In this document: positions 8,003 to 15,466 of the stretch, piece after piece
Numbering within the stretch: the stretch's first letter is position 1
How the letters are laid out: each line of letters starts with the position of its first letter
Source: Deltaproteobacteria bacterium
GTDB lineage: Bacteria > Desulfobacterota > Anaeroferrophillalia > Anaeroferrophillales > Tharpellaceae
Direction: 5' to 3'
NCBI GenBank assembly: GCA_013153415.1
Contig: JAADEO010000032.1
Span: 1 to 18,348, forward strand
DNA: 18,348 nt
The notes under the pieces: generated by a model
What the model saw: the letters and a program-made list of their open reading frames with translations, nothing else
Databases searched by the model: none
Told to the model about the DNA's origin: nothing
Program-made: the position numbers and the translations under genes

Positions 8003-8200
8003 TTAGAGATAGGGAAGCATCCGTTTGACACCGCGCTGGTTGGCGCTGTCGAGCAGGGTCGATTTCCGCAGGTTGCGTTTTCTTTTCCGGGTTTTGCAGT
8101 TCAGCAGGTGACTGGCGTAAGCCTTGCGCCGGACGACTTTACCGGTACCGGTAACCTTGAAGCGCTTTTTGGCTCCGCTGTTGGATTTGATTTTCGGCAT
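8003..8200 (-). CDS. rpmI: 50S ribosomal protein L35
   Basis: A 65-residue basic protein with the family pattern MPKIKSNSGAKKRFKVTGTGK...KRKRNLRKSTLLD and C-terminal KRMLPYL. It is a component of the large ribosomal subunit. AGGAG lies about 10 bases before the ATG, slightly far. It lies 37 bases downstream of infC, and the order infC-rpmI-rplT is near-universal in bacteria. Confidence 0.98.
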   Translation of the reverse strand: MPKIKSNSGAKKRFKVTGTGKVVRRKAYASHLLNCKTRKRKRNLRKSTLLDSANQRGVKRMLPYL

Positions 8201-8237
8201 GATCTCAATTCTCCTGGGTTGATATGGATAAAAACGT

Positions 8238-8756
8238 CTATTTCTTCTTGATCGGTCCCAACACCATCATCAGTTGACGGCCCTCGCGCTTGGCATGCTG
8301 CTCCACGACTCCGTACTCCTTGACCCGCTCGGCCACCTTGAGCAGAAGTTCATGCCCCTGGTCGGTATAAGCCATCTCCCGGCCCCGGAAACGGATGGTG
8401 ACCTTGACCTTGTCGCCAGCCTCGAGAAAGCGGATGATATTCCGGATCTTGACATCGAGGTCATGGACATCGGTCCGGGGACGCATCTTGATCTCCTTGA
8501 CCTGGATCACGGTCTGTTTCTTCCGGGCTTCGGAGGCCCGCTTGCTCTGCTGGTACTTGAACTTCCCGTAATCCATCACCTTGCAGACCGGCGGGGTGGC
8601 ATGGGGAGAAACCTCGACCAGGTCAAGCCCCCGCTCCTCGGCATAGGCCAGGGCTTCCTGGGTATCGATAACCCCGATCTGTTCGCCATCGTCACCGATG
8701 AGCCTGACCCTGGGGATCCGTATCTGACGATTCACTCTTACTTTTTCAGCGGCTAT
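8238..8756 (-). CDS. infC: Translation initiation factor IF-3, probable ATA start
   Basis: IF-3 binds the 30S subunit, blocks premature 50S joining and rejects non-standard start codons. The N-domain (VNRQIRIPRVRLIGDDGEQIGV, DLVEVSP, PPVCKVMDYGKFKYQ) and C-domain (VKEIKMRPRTDVHDLDVKIRN, KVTIRFRGREM, GRQLMMVLGP) are complete. The first conventional start is GTG at 8735, but it lacks a ribosome binding site and would clip the conserved N-terminus. In the same frame, ATA at 8754-8756 follows AAGGAGGTG (8761-8769 on the minus strand) by 4 bases. This gives IAAEKVRVNRQIR and 172 residues, matching other IF-3 N-termini. No ATG, GTG or TTG lies in frame nearby upstream. E. coli infC uses AUU, and IF-3 represses its own translation through that codon; the same logic is inferred here. 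The gene lies 28 bases after thrS. Confidence 0.95.
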   Translation of the reverse strand: MAAEKVRVNRQIRIPRVRLIGDDGEQIGVIDTQEALAYAEERGLDLVEVSPHATPPVCKVMDYGKFKYQQSKRASEARKKQTVIQVKEIKMRPRTDVHDLDVKIRNIIRFLEAGDKVKVTIRFRGREMAYTDQGHELLLKVAERVKEYGVVEQHAKREGRQLMMVLGPIKKK

Positions 8757-8760
8757 GGGA

Positions 8761-8769
8761 CACCTCCTT
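8761..8769 (-). promoter_or_regulatory. Ribosome binding site deciding the infC start
   Basis: AAGGAGGTG on the minus strand is an almost perfect complement to the 16S rRNA 3' end. It lies 4 bases before ATA (8754-8756) and about 25 before the GTG at 8735, which is too far for that codon. It therefore supports ATA as the initiator. Confidence 0.8.
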
Positions 8770-8784
8770 GATGCTTGCTTAAGC

Positions 8785-10734
8785 CTATGTCTGCAGCTCT
8801 TTTTTCACTTCATCTTTGACCAGGGCGGCAAACTCATCGACCGGCATGGGCTCAATGGTTCTACCCGCCTCCCGCAGGCGCGGGGCGACGGTCTCGGCCG
8901 CTACCTCCTGGTCGCCGATGACCAGCATATAGGGAATTTTTTCAAGCTGGGCCTCACGAATCTTCTTGCCCAGCTTCTCGTTGCGCAGATCCGCCGTAAC
9001 CCGGATATCGGCATCTCGCAGGGCTTCCTCGACCCGGGCGCCGTATTCATTGTGGGCTTCGGTCACGGTCAGGATCCGAACCTGCTCGGGCGCCAGCCAG
9101 AGCGGAAAAGCCCCGGCGTAATGTTCGATGAGGATGCCGATAAAACGTTCGATCGAACCTAAGATCACCCGGTGCAGCATCACCGGCCGATGTTTCTCGC
9201 CATCGGCGCCTATATAACTCAAATCGAAACGTTCCGGCAAGGTAAAATCGCACTGGATGGTGGCGCACTGCCACTCCCGGCCGAGGGCGTCCATCAGTTT
9301 GACGTCGATCTTGGGCCCGTAGAAAGCGCCGTCCCCGGCATTGATCTCGTATGCGAGGCCATTGACTTCAAGGGCCTTGACCAGGGCATCGGTGGCCCGC
9401 TCCCAGTCGGCATCGCTACCGATCGACTTCTCCTCGGGCCGGGTGGAAAGCTCCATATGGTAGGAGAAGCCGAACATCTTCATGACATCGGCGACAAACT
9501 CGAGAATCGCGGTAATCTCGTCCTGGAGCTGTTCCGGGGTGCAGAGGATATGGGCGTCATCCTGGGTGAAGCAGCGCACCCGCAAAAGCCCGTGCAGAAC
9601 CCCGGAAGGCTCGTGCCGATGCACGGTGCCGAGCTCGAAATAGCGCAGGGGCAGGTCACGGTAGCTCCTGAGCTTGGAATTGTAGATCAGCATGTGGGCC
9701 AGGCAGTTCATCGGCTTGATGCCGTAAACCTGGCCCTCGGCATCGCCCTCGTTCTCCCGGATCCGGGTGAAATACATATTCTCCCGGTAGTTTTCGAAGT
9801 GGCCCGAACGTTTCCAGAGATCGGCTTTCAGCATCTGCGGCCCCATGACGATCTGGTAACCTCTTTTCAGGTGCTGGCGGCGTTCGAAATCCTCGAGCAG
9901 GGTGCGCAACAGAGCCCCCTTGGGGTGCCAGATAACGAAACCGGCCCCGGCCTCGTCCTGGATGCTGAAGAGATCAAGCTCCCGGCCGAGCTTGCGATGG
10001 TCGCGCTTTTTCGCCTCCTCGAGCAGATGCAGATGCTGCTGCAGGGCCTCCTTATCGGCGAAAGCGGTACCGTAAACCCGTTGCAGCATCCGGTTTTTCT
10101 CGCTGCCGCGCCAGTAGGCCCCGGCCACGCTCAGGAGCTTGAAAACCCCCTTCAGATAAGAAGTATCGGGCAGGTGCGGCCCGCGGCAGAGATCGACGAA
10201 GTCACCGCTCTCGTAAAGCGAAATGGTTTCATCTTCGGGCAGCTCATTGATGAGTTCGAGCTTGTAATCCTCGCCCAGTTCCCGGAACAGGGCCAGGGCT
10301 TCCTCGCGGGAAACCTCGCGACGGACGAACCTGCGCCCCTTTTTGACCAGGGACTTCATCTGCTTTTCGATCGCCTTGAGATCTTCCGGGGTGAAGGGCT
10401 TGTCGGAATCGAAATCGTAGTAGAAACCGTCCTTGATGGCCGGCCCGATGGTAACCTTGACCTCGGGAAACAGCGCCTTGACCGCTTCGGCCATGACATG
10501 GGCGGCGCTGTGGCGCAGGATTTCCAGTCCCTCAGGCGAGGTTTTCTCAATCAACGAGAACTCCTCGTCGTCCACCGGAACAGTTCTCAGGTCGACAGCC
10601 GCCTCCCCTTTACGGGCGGCCACGACCTCGCGCAGGCGACCGCGGTCCCGCTCAGCCAGATGCTCGAGCAGAGTACGGCCATCCGCCTCAAGCTTCAGAG
10701 GTTCGGCATCGTCCCGCAGAAAGAGAGTATACAT
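8785..10734 (-). CDS. thrS: Threonine--tRNA ligase
   Basis: A 649-residue class II synthetase charging tRNA-Thr. An N-terminal TGS-like domain (1-60) is followed by the editing domain with HSAAH (75-79) and CRGPH (Cys183, His187). The catalytic core has zinc ligands Cys344 (PMNCLAHM), His395 (DDAHIL) and His521 (VMLHRVILGS), offset by ten residues from E. coli Cys334, His385 and His511. The C-terminal anticodon-binding domain starts near LWLAPEQVRIL. It is the first gene after the tRNA-Val terminator and heads the thrS-infC-rpmI-rplT-pheST-ihfA cluster. The ATG at 10734 has no recognisable ribosome binding site; the leader instead holds CCCTCC and the quasi-palindrome TAGAACGGTCTA, so translational control is possible. 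Confidence 0.97.
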   Translation of the reverse strand: MYTLFLRDDAEPLKLEADGRTLLEHLAERDRGRLREVVAARKGEAAVDLRTVPVDDEEFSLIEKTSPEGLEILRHSAAHVMAEAVKALFPEVKVTIGPAIKDGFYYDFDSDKPFTPEDLKAIEKQMKSLVKKGRRFVRREVSREEALALFRELGEDYKLELINELPEDETISLYESGDFVDLCRGPHLPDTSYLKGVFKLLSVAGAYWRGSEKNRMLQRVYGTAFADKEALQQHLHLLEEAKKRDHRKLGRELDLFSIQDEAGAGFVIWHPKGALLRTLLEDFERRQHLKRGYQIVMGPQMLKADLWKRSGHFENYRENMYFTRIRENEGDAEGQVYGIKPMNCLAHMLIYNSKLRSYRDLPLRYFELGTVHRHEPSGVLHGLLRVRCFTQDDAHILCTPEQLQDEITAILEFVADVMKMFGFSYHMELSTRPEEKSIGSDADWERATDALVKALEVNGLAYEINAGDGAFYGPKIDVKLMDALGREWQCATIQCDFTLPERFDLSYIGADGEKHRPVMLHRVILGSIERFIGILIEHYAGAFPLWLAPEQVRILTVTEAHNEYGARVEEALRDADIRVTADLRNEKLGKKIREAQLEKIPYMLVIGDQEVAAETVAPRLREAGRTIEPMPVDEFAALVKDEVKKELQT

Positions 10735-10776
10735 CTTTAATAGACCGTTCTATAAAAAAGGAGGGTCGTCAACAGC

Positions 10777-10837
10777 AAAAAAATAGAGGAGCCACCTGAC
10801 ATCCGCAGATCAAAACCCGCCGACCGTGACACCTCTA
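10777..10837 (-). terminator. Rho-independent terminator between tRNA-Val and thrS
   Basis: On the minus strand TAGAGGTGTCAC (10837-10826) pairs with GTGGCTCCTCTA (10795-10784), giving 11 pairs with one T-T mismatch and one wobble around a loop of about 30 bases. Seven T residues follow. It lies just after the tRNA-Val gene. The long loop leaves room for alternative folding, so an attenuator in the thrS leader is an alternative reading. Confidence 0.6.
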
Positions 10838-10849
10838 ACAAATTTTCGA

Positions 10850-10924
10850 TGGTAGGCACAGGCGGATTTGAACCGCCGACTTCTACCGTGTCAAGGTAGC
10901 GCTCTCCCCCTGAGCTATGCGCCT
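10850..10924 (-). tRNA. tRNA-Val (anticodon GAC)
   Basis: The cloverleaf on the minus strand has acceptor AGGCGCA/TGTGCCT (one G-T pair), discriminator A and encoded CCA. The D-arm is GCTCAGGGGGAGAGC, the anticodon stem CTACC/GGTAG encloses TTGACAC, and the T-arm is GGCGGTTCAAATCCGCC. The anticodon GAC reads GUC and GUU. It sits between cysS and thrS on the same strand. Confidence 0.97.
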
Positions 10925-10967
10925 ACATTTACTGGTGCTTGTTGCCGAATTACCGCGGCGGATGCGG

Positions 10968-10996
10968 TAGTTAACAATTTTATCCGCCAATGTCAA
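10968..10996 (-). promoter_or_regulatory. Possible promoter for tRNA-Val
   Basis: The minus strand shows a consensus -35 box TTGACA (10996-10991), a 17-base spacer and a weak -10-like TAACTA (10973-10968). A GC-rich stretch (CCGCATCCGCCGCGG) follows, as in stringently controlled stable-RNA promoters. It lies just after the cysS stop and about 45 bases before the mature tRNA 5' end. Confidence 0.45.
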
Positions 10997-11016
10997 GCCT
11001 TTTTCACGCCTTCAAC

Positions 11017-12447
11017 TTACCGTTTCCGTTGCCAGCGGGTCCCCTCGGGACCATCCTTGAGCACCACTCCCTGTTCATCGAGAAGATCACGGATGCGATC
11101 GGCTTCAGCCCAGTTCTTCGCCTTGCGGGCCGCGGCCCGTTCGGAGATCAGTTTTTCGATCTCTTCGGCCGCCAATTCATCGCCATCGCCTGAACTCCGC
11201 TGCAGAAAAGCATCCGGCGTTTCACTGAAAAGACCCAGAACCTGACCCAGTTCCCGGAAAGCCGCCGCCACCCGGGCGGCAGCCGGGGCCACGACCCCAT
11301 CTCCGGCCTCATCGAGCCAGCGGTTGATCTCCTTGCTGGCCTCGAAAAGGACGGCGACTGCGGCGGCCGAATTGAAATCATCATCCATGGCGGCAATAAA
11401 CTCCTGCCGCCATATAGAAAGACGCTCATCGAGCGGCGACTCCGGACCCGGATCTCCACCGGCCGCTTTCTCATCGAGACGTTCGAGCGACTGGTAAAGC
11501 CGTTCGAGCCCGGCGGCGGCAACTGCGACGTTCTCCTTGGAAAAATCGATCGGCGACCGGTAATGGCTGGAGATCACGAAAAAGCGCAGGACCTCGGGAT
11601 GAACCTCCTCGAGCAGTTCCCGGATGGTGAGGAAATTGCCCAACGATTTGGACATCTTCTCCTGGTCGATGTTGACGAAACCGTTATGCACCCAGAAACG
11701 AGCCAAGGGTTTGCCGGTAGCTCCTTCGGACTGGGCGATCTCGTTTTCATGGTGGGGAAAGATCAGGTCCTTGCCACCGCCGTGGATATCGAAGGTCTCC
11801 CCCAGGTATTTCTGGCTCATGGCCGAACACTCGATATGCCAGCCAGGCCGCCCCTCGCCCCAGGGGCTGGGCCAGGAAGGCTCGCCCGGCTTGCTCTTTT
11901 TCCAGAGGGCGAAATCGAGCGGCGATTCCTTGCGGTCGTCGACCTCGACCCGGGCCCCGGAGAGCAGGTCATCAACATTCTTGCCGGAGAGTTTGCCGTA
12001 ACCTTTGAAACCCTGCAACCGGTAATAGACATCGCCGTCGACCTCGTAGGCCAGACCTTTCTCTTCCAGGCACCGGACCAGGGCGATAATCTCACCGATA
12101 TGATCGGTGGCCCGGGGCTCGACCGTCGGCCGCAGCAGCCCCAAGCGATCCATATCGACATAGAATTCATCGATATATTTGTCCGCCAGCTCTTTCCAGG
12201 AGATGCCGCGCTCGTTGGAACGGTTGATGATCTTGTCGTCGATGTCGGTGAAGTTGCGCACGAACGTGACCTCATAACCCCGGTAACGGAGATAACGATA
12301 AATAACATCGAAAACCACGAGCGAACGGGCGTGACCGATATGACAGAGATCGTAGACCGTCACCCCGCAGGCATAGAGCCCGACTTTGCCGGGAGAAAGC
12401 GGTTCGAATTCCTCTTTGCGTCGATTCAGGGAGTTGTAGATCTGCAC
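11017..12447 (-). CDS. cysS: Cysteine--tRNA ligase
   Basis: Class I synthetase charging tRNA-Cys; about 476 residues, normal for the family. Seen are YACGVTVYDLCHIGHARS with Cys27 and the HIGH signature (36-39), FTDIDDKI, the zinc-site segments WHIECSAMS and FPHHENEIAQS, and KMSKS in the loop after VNIDQE. A C-terminal anticodon-binding helical domain follows. The GTG at 12447 has GAGG 9 bases upstream and yields MQIYNSLNRRKEEF, the expected family start. TTG at 12462 would add five residues but has no usable ribosome binding site. The tRNA-Val gene follows downstream on the same strand. Confidence 0.96.
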   Translation of the reverse strand: MQIYNSLNRRKEEFEPLSPGKVGLYACGVTVYDLCHIGHARSLVVFDVIYRYLRYRGYEVTFVRNFTDIDDKIINRSNERGISWKELADKYIDEFYVDMDRLGLLRPTVEPRATDHIGEIIALVRCLEEKGLAYEVDGDVYYRLQGFKGYGKLSGKNVDDLLSGARVEVDDRKESPLDFALWKKSKPGEPSWPSPWGEGRPGWHIECSAMSQKYLGETFDIHGGGKDLIFPHHENEIAQSEGATGKPLARFWVHNGFVNIDQEKMSKSLGNFLTIRELLEEVHPEVLRFFVISSHYRSPIDFSKENVAVAAAGLERLYQSLERLDEKAAGGDPGPESPLDERLSIWRQEFIAAMDDDFNSAAAVAVLFEASKEINRWLDEAGDGVVAPAAARVAAAFRELGQVLGLFSETPDAFLQRSSGDGDELAAEEIEKLISERAAARKAKNWAEADRIRDLLDEQGVVLKDGPEGTRWQRKR

Positions 12448-12828
12448 GTAATAAAACCTCAAATCCTGGTATGATTATGGTTCAAGTGGAAAAATCGCCC
12501 TATAAGGGCCACAAACCCGACGGTCTTGTCACATAGCGAAAATTGCGCAAAAAACGGCAAGAAGAATGAGTCGGCCTACCACAACTTCAGAGTGAAACAC
12601 CAAAAAGCTCTGAAGGAATGAAACGCACTTAACGGATGCCGCAGCAACGAAGATTTTTGCGGACGCCCCGAGTCTAACGAGGAAGTGCTCTTGGGGTGCG
12701 AAGCCGACAATTTTTTTATTTTCTGATCTTGACATTATATTGATTTTAGTCTAGAAGAGTCAACTCTTTTCGCAGGAGGTGCAAGTCTTGACCTCTCGGG
12801 CAGAAAAGACAAAGAGAAAACAGGATTT
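12448..12828. other. Gene-poor stretch with inverted repeats and a T-tract
   Basis: No convincing gene was found in these roughly 380 bases. It contains GCCCT-ATA-AGGGC (12497-12509) and CTTCAGAG/CTCTGAAG (12585-12592 with 12608-12615). A bulged hairpin pairs CGCCCCGAG (12664-12672) with CTCTTGGGGTGCG (12688-12700). GTCGGC/GCCGAC (12570-12575 with 12703-12708) would enclose the latter two. Seven T residues follow at 12711-12717. A 68-codon minus-strand reading frame (12529-12735, ending in a hydrophobic segment) crosses the same bases but has no ribosome binding site that I can defend. A small RNA or a dispersed palindromic repeat are the main alternatives. Confidence 0.5.
12729..12757 (+). 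promoter_or_regulatory. Possible promoter for tRNA-Leu
   Basis: TTGACA (12729-12734), a 17-base spacer and TAGAAG (12752-12757, four of six matches to TATAAT) lie about 70 bases before the mature tRNA-Leu 5' end, on the same strand. Confidence 0.45.
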
Positions 12829-12915
12829 GCCGAAGTGGCGGAACTGGTAGACGCGCTAGGTTCAGGGTCTAGTGGGAGTATTCCTGTGGAGGTTCGAGTC
12901 CTCTCTTCGGCACCA
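12829..12915 (+). tRNA. tRNA-Leu (anticodon CAG)
   Basis: A class II tRNA with a long variable arm. The acceptor is GCCGAAG/CTTCGGC with discriminator A and encoded CCA. The anticodon stem CTAGG/TCTAG (one wobble) encloses TTCAGGG, so CAG reads CUG. The variable arm is TGGGAGTATTCCT and the T-arm GAGGTTCGAGTCCTC. It is followed at once by a terminator, so it is a single-gene transcript. Confidence 0.97.
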
Positions 12916-12925
12916 TTCTGAATAA

Positions 12926-12962
12926 AGCTCTGCAGGGTCAATGGCCCGTCAGGGCTTTTTTT
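12926..12962 (+). terminator. Rho-independent terminator after tRNA-Leu
   Basis: AGCTCTG (12926-12932) pairs with CAGGGCT (12950-12956). GGG/CCC forms an inner stem above a CA/GT internal loop, and the apical loop is about 7 bases. At least seven T residues follow. Confidence 0.8.
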
Positions 12963-12974
12963 GTTTTGTACAAT
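12946..12974 (+). promoter_or_regulatory. Weak promoter candidate for the kinase operon
   Basis: TACAAT (12969-12974) is a good -10 box. The hexamer 17 bases upstream, CCGTCA, is a poor -35 and overlaps the tRNA-Leu terminator stem. It is the only likely sigma-70 site I see before the kinase gene, so an activator may be needed. Confidence 0.25.
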
Positions 12975-13031
12975 GTGGAGAAATAGCGCCTGCACGGATG
13001 GGTTATGCGGCACAAAACAGTACAAAAACAA
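12961..13031 (+). repeat. Inverted repeat bracketing the kinase leader
   Basis: TTGTTTTGTAC (12961-12971) is the inverse complement of GTACAAAAACAA (13020-13031) apart from one extra A. The arms are 48 bases apart, and the right arm reaches the A of the kinase ATG. It could be an operator or an RNA stem hiding the start codon. Confidence 0.45.
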
Positions 13032-15433
13032 TGAATTTAATCAAAAAAATAAACGACAGCGTTCTGCTGAAATTCACGACCGCCATCTTCGGACTGATCG
13101 GAATCTTCACCCTCTTCTTCCTCTGGAATATAAAGAACACGGAATCCGCCCTGCTGAATTCCATCTACCAGAAGAGAAAAAATTACATTGTCCGAGAGAC
13201 CCGGGAAACCGCAAAAAAGATCCTCGACACCAGAATTTCACTGATCAAAACAACCATCCTGGCTCATGAAAAAGAGCTGAGTTATGCCCTGTTCACAGTA
13301 GACCGGGAAAAGATCGTGGACATTATTTCGAGTCTGGCGGTTTTCCCGTGCGTCAAGGGCGTCATCCTCTACGACCTGATGACCGACAAACCGTTCATTA
13401 CGGCGGAAAAGCTCCAAAATGAAAAGTTCTCCTACTCCAACAAAACTCCAGACACCAGAAACCTGCACTCCCTGTCGATAGACTTGCTAGGTGATGACGG
13501 GAAAAAACTGGGTTATCTGAAAATCCTCTACGACGCTTCCTGGCTGACCAAAGAGGTCCTCAGGCTGGAACATGAGGATATGGAAGCGCTGGACCGGGAG
13601 TTCGCTTTCGCCGAAAACATGCTCCGCGACAGCCTCAAGCAGCAGCTTTTCAGCCTGCTGTTGATTTTTGCCGCCCTTTACACAGCTTTCTACATCCTCT
13701 TTGCCAAAATCATTTACGAACCGATCCGCCAGTTGGAGAACAACCTGAAAAACTTCTTCAACACCCTTACCGGCAAGCATGAACAGAGCATCAACCTGCA
13801 GGAGATCAAAACCAATGATGAATTCGGCCGCATGGGGAAATTCATCAACAGCGGCATCATCGCCAGCATCAATATCCACCAGGAACTGGCCCGGCACGCC
13901 CAGGAAGTCTCCAAACTGGCGACAGTGCTCGAGCAGTCCGCCCAATCCATTCTGATAACCGATCTCGATGGAAAGATCGAGTACGTCAACCCTGCGTTCG
14001 AAGAGATCACCGGCTACTCATTTGAAGAAGTCCGCGGAGAAAATCCCAGATTTATGAAAAGCGGACAGCATCCCGAAAGTTTTTATAAAGAGCTGTGGCA
14101 GACGATTTCCGCGGGGAAAAATTGGGAGGGAATCTTCGCCAACCGCAGAAAGAACGGAACCATCTACTATGAAAGAAGCATCATTTTCCCGGTCAAAGAC
14201 CACAAAGGCGAGATCATCAACTTCGCCGCCGCCAAGCAGGACATCACCAAGGAACGAGATCTGGAACACCAATTACGCCAGACTCAGAAAATGGAATCCA
14301 TCGGCCTGCTGGCGGGAGGAGTCGCCCATGATTTCAACAACCTGCTGACCGTCATCAATGGCCTGGCGGAGCTTGCACTACTTAGTGCGGATCCGGACAA
14401 CCCGTTACGCAACGATTTCGACGCCATCCTCAATGCCGGCCGGAAGGCGCAGGTTCTGACCAGCCAGTTGCTGGCTTTCAGCCGCAAGCAGGCCTACACC
14501 CCCAGGATAATTGATATCAACCGGACTCTCGGCTCAATGGAGAAGATTGTCCGCCGGCTCATTGACGAGGATATCCAGATCAGAACGCGGCTGACGGGCG
14601 GACTGCCCAAGATCAAAGCCGACGCTTCCCAGATCGAACAGATCCTCATCAACCTGATAATCAATGCCCGCGACGCTCTGAATGCAATCAACCGGACCGG
14701 TTTTCACAAAAGCATCCGGATCGAGACCGGCATGGCCGACCCCGAAACGACACCCGTTTCCGATTGCAGCGAAGAGTTACAGGGACAGTCATATGTCTAC
14801 TTCTCGGTTTCGGACAACGGTATCGGCATGGACGAGGCTACGCAACAGAGAATTTTCGAGCCCTTTTTCACCACGAAAGAAAAATCCCGAGGCACCGGCC
14901 TCGGCCTGGCGATGATTTATGGCATTGTCAAACAGAACGGGGGCACAATCCAGGTCCATTCCAAATCCGGACAGGGTACAACCTTCACAATCTGCTGGCC
15001 TGTCGCGAAAGCGGAAGAGCTGGAACAGGCTCGACCCGATGGAAAACCAACCACCAAAACCCTACAGGGCTGCGAAACCATTCTCCTGGTCGAAGACGAG
15101 GAATCGGTACGCGAATTCACCAAAAAAACTTTGGCCTCACTGGGATATAGGGTGTATATTGCGGAAAATGGCGCCGTCGCCCTGCAACTTCTGCAAAACG
15201 GTTTGAGTCCCGATCTGATCATCACCGATATAGTCATGCCGGTCATGAATGGCTGGGAGTTCGCCGACCGGGCTTTAGCGATCAATCCCGAACAGAAAAT
15301 CATCTACCTCTCCGGCTACGCCGATGACCATCTGACCAGATTCGAAAAGTCTGACCATGATCCGGAACTGATAAACAAGCCTTTCTCAATCAGGGAGCTT
15401 GCCGCCATCGTGCGCAAAGTTCTTGAACAGTAA
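13031..15433 (+). CDS. Membrane hybrid sensor histidine kinase (PAS, HisKA, HATPase, receiver)
   Basis: An 800-residue inner-membrane sensor kinase. TM1 (about 14-33) and TM2 (about 206-229) enclose a periplasmic sensing region of about 170 residues with no domain I recognise. A HAMP-like linker (about 225-285, EPIRQLE and DEFGRMG) comes next. The PAS/PAC domain is about 295-405 (ILITDLDGKIEYVNPAFEEITGYS). The dimerisation H-box is GGVAHDFNN with His433. ATPase boxes are NLIINARDAL (541-550), DNGIGM (595-600), FEPFFTT and GTGLGL (621-626). The C-terminal receiver has acidic residues at 688-691, phospho-acceptor Asp733 (ITDIVMPVMNG), Ser761 and Lys783. There is no DNA-binding output, so phosphate probably passes to a partner encoded elsewhere. 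The ATG at 13031 fits TM1 but lacks a ribosome binding site; upstream in-frame codons cross the terminator. Confidence 0.94.
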   Translation: MNLIKKINDSVLLKFTTAIFGLIGIFTLFFLWNIKNTESALLNSIYQKRKNYIVRETRETAKKILDTRISLIKTTILAHEKELSYALFTVDREKIVDIISSLAVFPCVKGVILYDLMTDKPFITAEKLQNEKFSYSNKTPDTRNLHSLSIDLLGDDGKKLGYLKILYDASWLTKEVLRLEHEDMEALDREFAFAENMLRDSLKQQLFSLLLIFAALYTAFYILFAKIIYEPIRQLENNLKNFFNTLTGKHEQSINLQEIKTNDEFGRMGKFINSGIIASINIHQELARHAQEVSKLATVLEQSAQSILITDLDGKIEYVNPAFEEITGYSFEEVRGENPRFMKSGQHPESFYKELWQTISAGKNWEGIFANRRKNGTIYYERSIIFPVKDHKGEIINFAAAKQDITKERDLEHQLRQTQKMESIGLLAGGVAHDFNNLLTVINGLAELALLSADPDNPLRNDFDAILNAGRKAQVLTSQLLAFSRKQAYTPRIIDINRTLGSMEKIVRRLIDEDIQIRTRLTGGLPKIKADASQIEQILINLIINARDALNAINRTGFHKSIRIETGMADPETTPVSDCSEELQGQSYVYFSVSDNGIGMDEATQQRIFEPFFTTKEKSRGTGLGLAMIYGIVKQNGGTIQVHSKSGQGTTFTICWPVAKAEELEQARPDGKPTTKTLQGCETILLVEDEESVREFTKKTLASLGYRVYIAENGAVALQLLQNGLSPDLIITDIVMPVMNGWEFADRALAINPEQKIIYLSGYADDHLTRFEKSDHDPELINKPFSIRELAAIVRKVLEQ

Positions 15434-15466
15434 CAAATGAATTACCAGTCCATGCGAGGTTTACCG

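Noticed and set aside
9172..10740. Long + strand open frame (522 codons) opposite thrS
   Set aside because: It is the antisense shadow of an unmistakable thrS; high GC keeps the opposite frame open. Its translation has no recognisable motif and no ribosome binding site.
12529..12735. 68-codon minus-strand open frame with a hydrophobic C-terminus
   Set aside because: No ribosome binding site or recognisable domain, and it overlaps several inverted repeats; kept only as a comment on the unexplained region, not as a gene.
12735..13031. Minus-strand open frame across tRNA-Leu giving EERTRTSTGILPLDPEPSAS
   Set aside because: Again an antisense tRNA artefact; the tRNA-Leu cloverleaf and its terminator account for the region.
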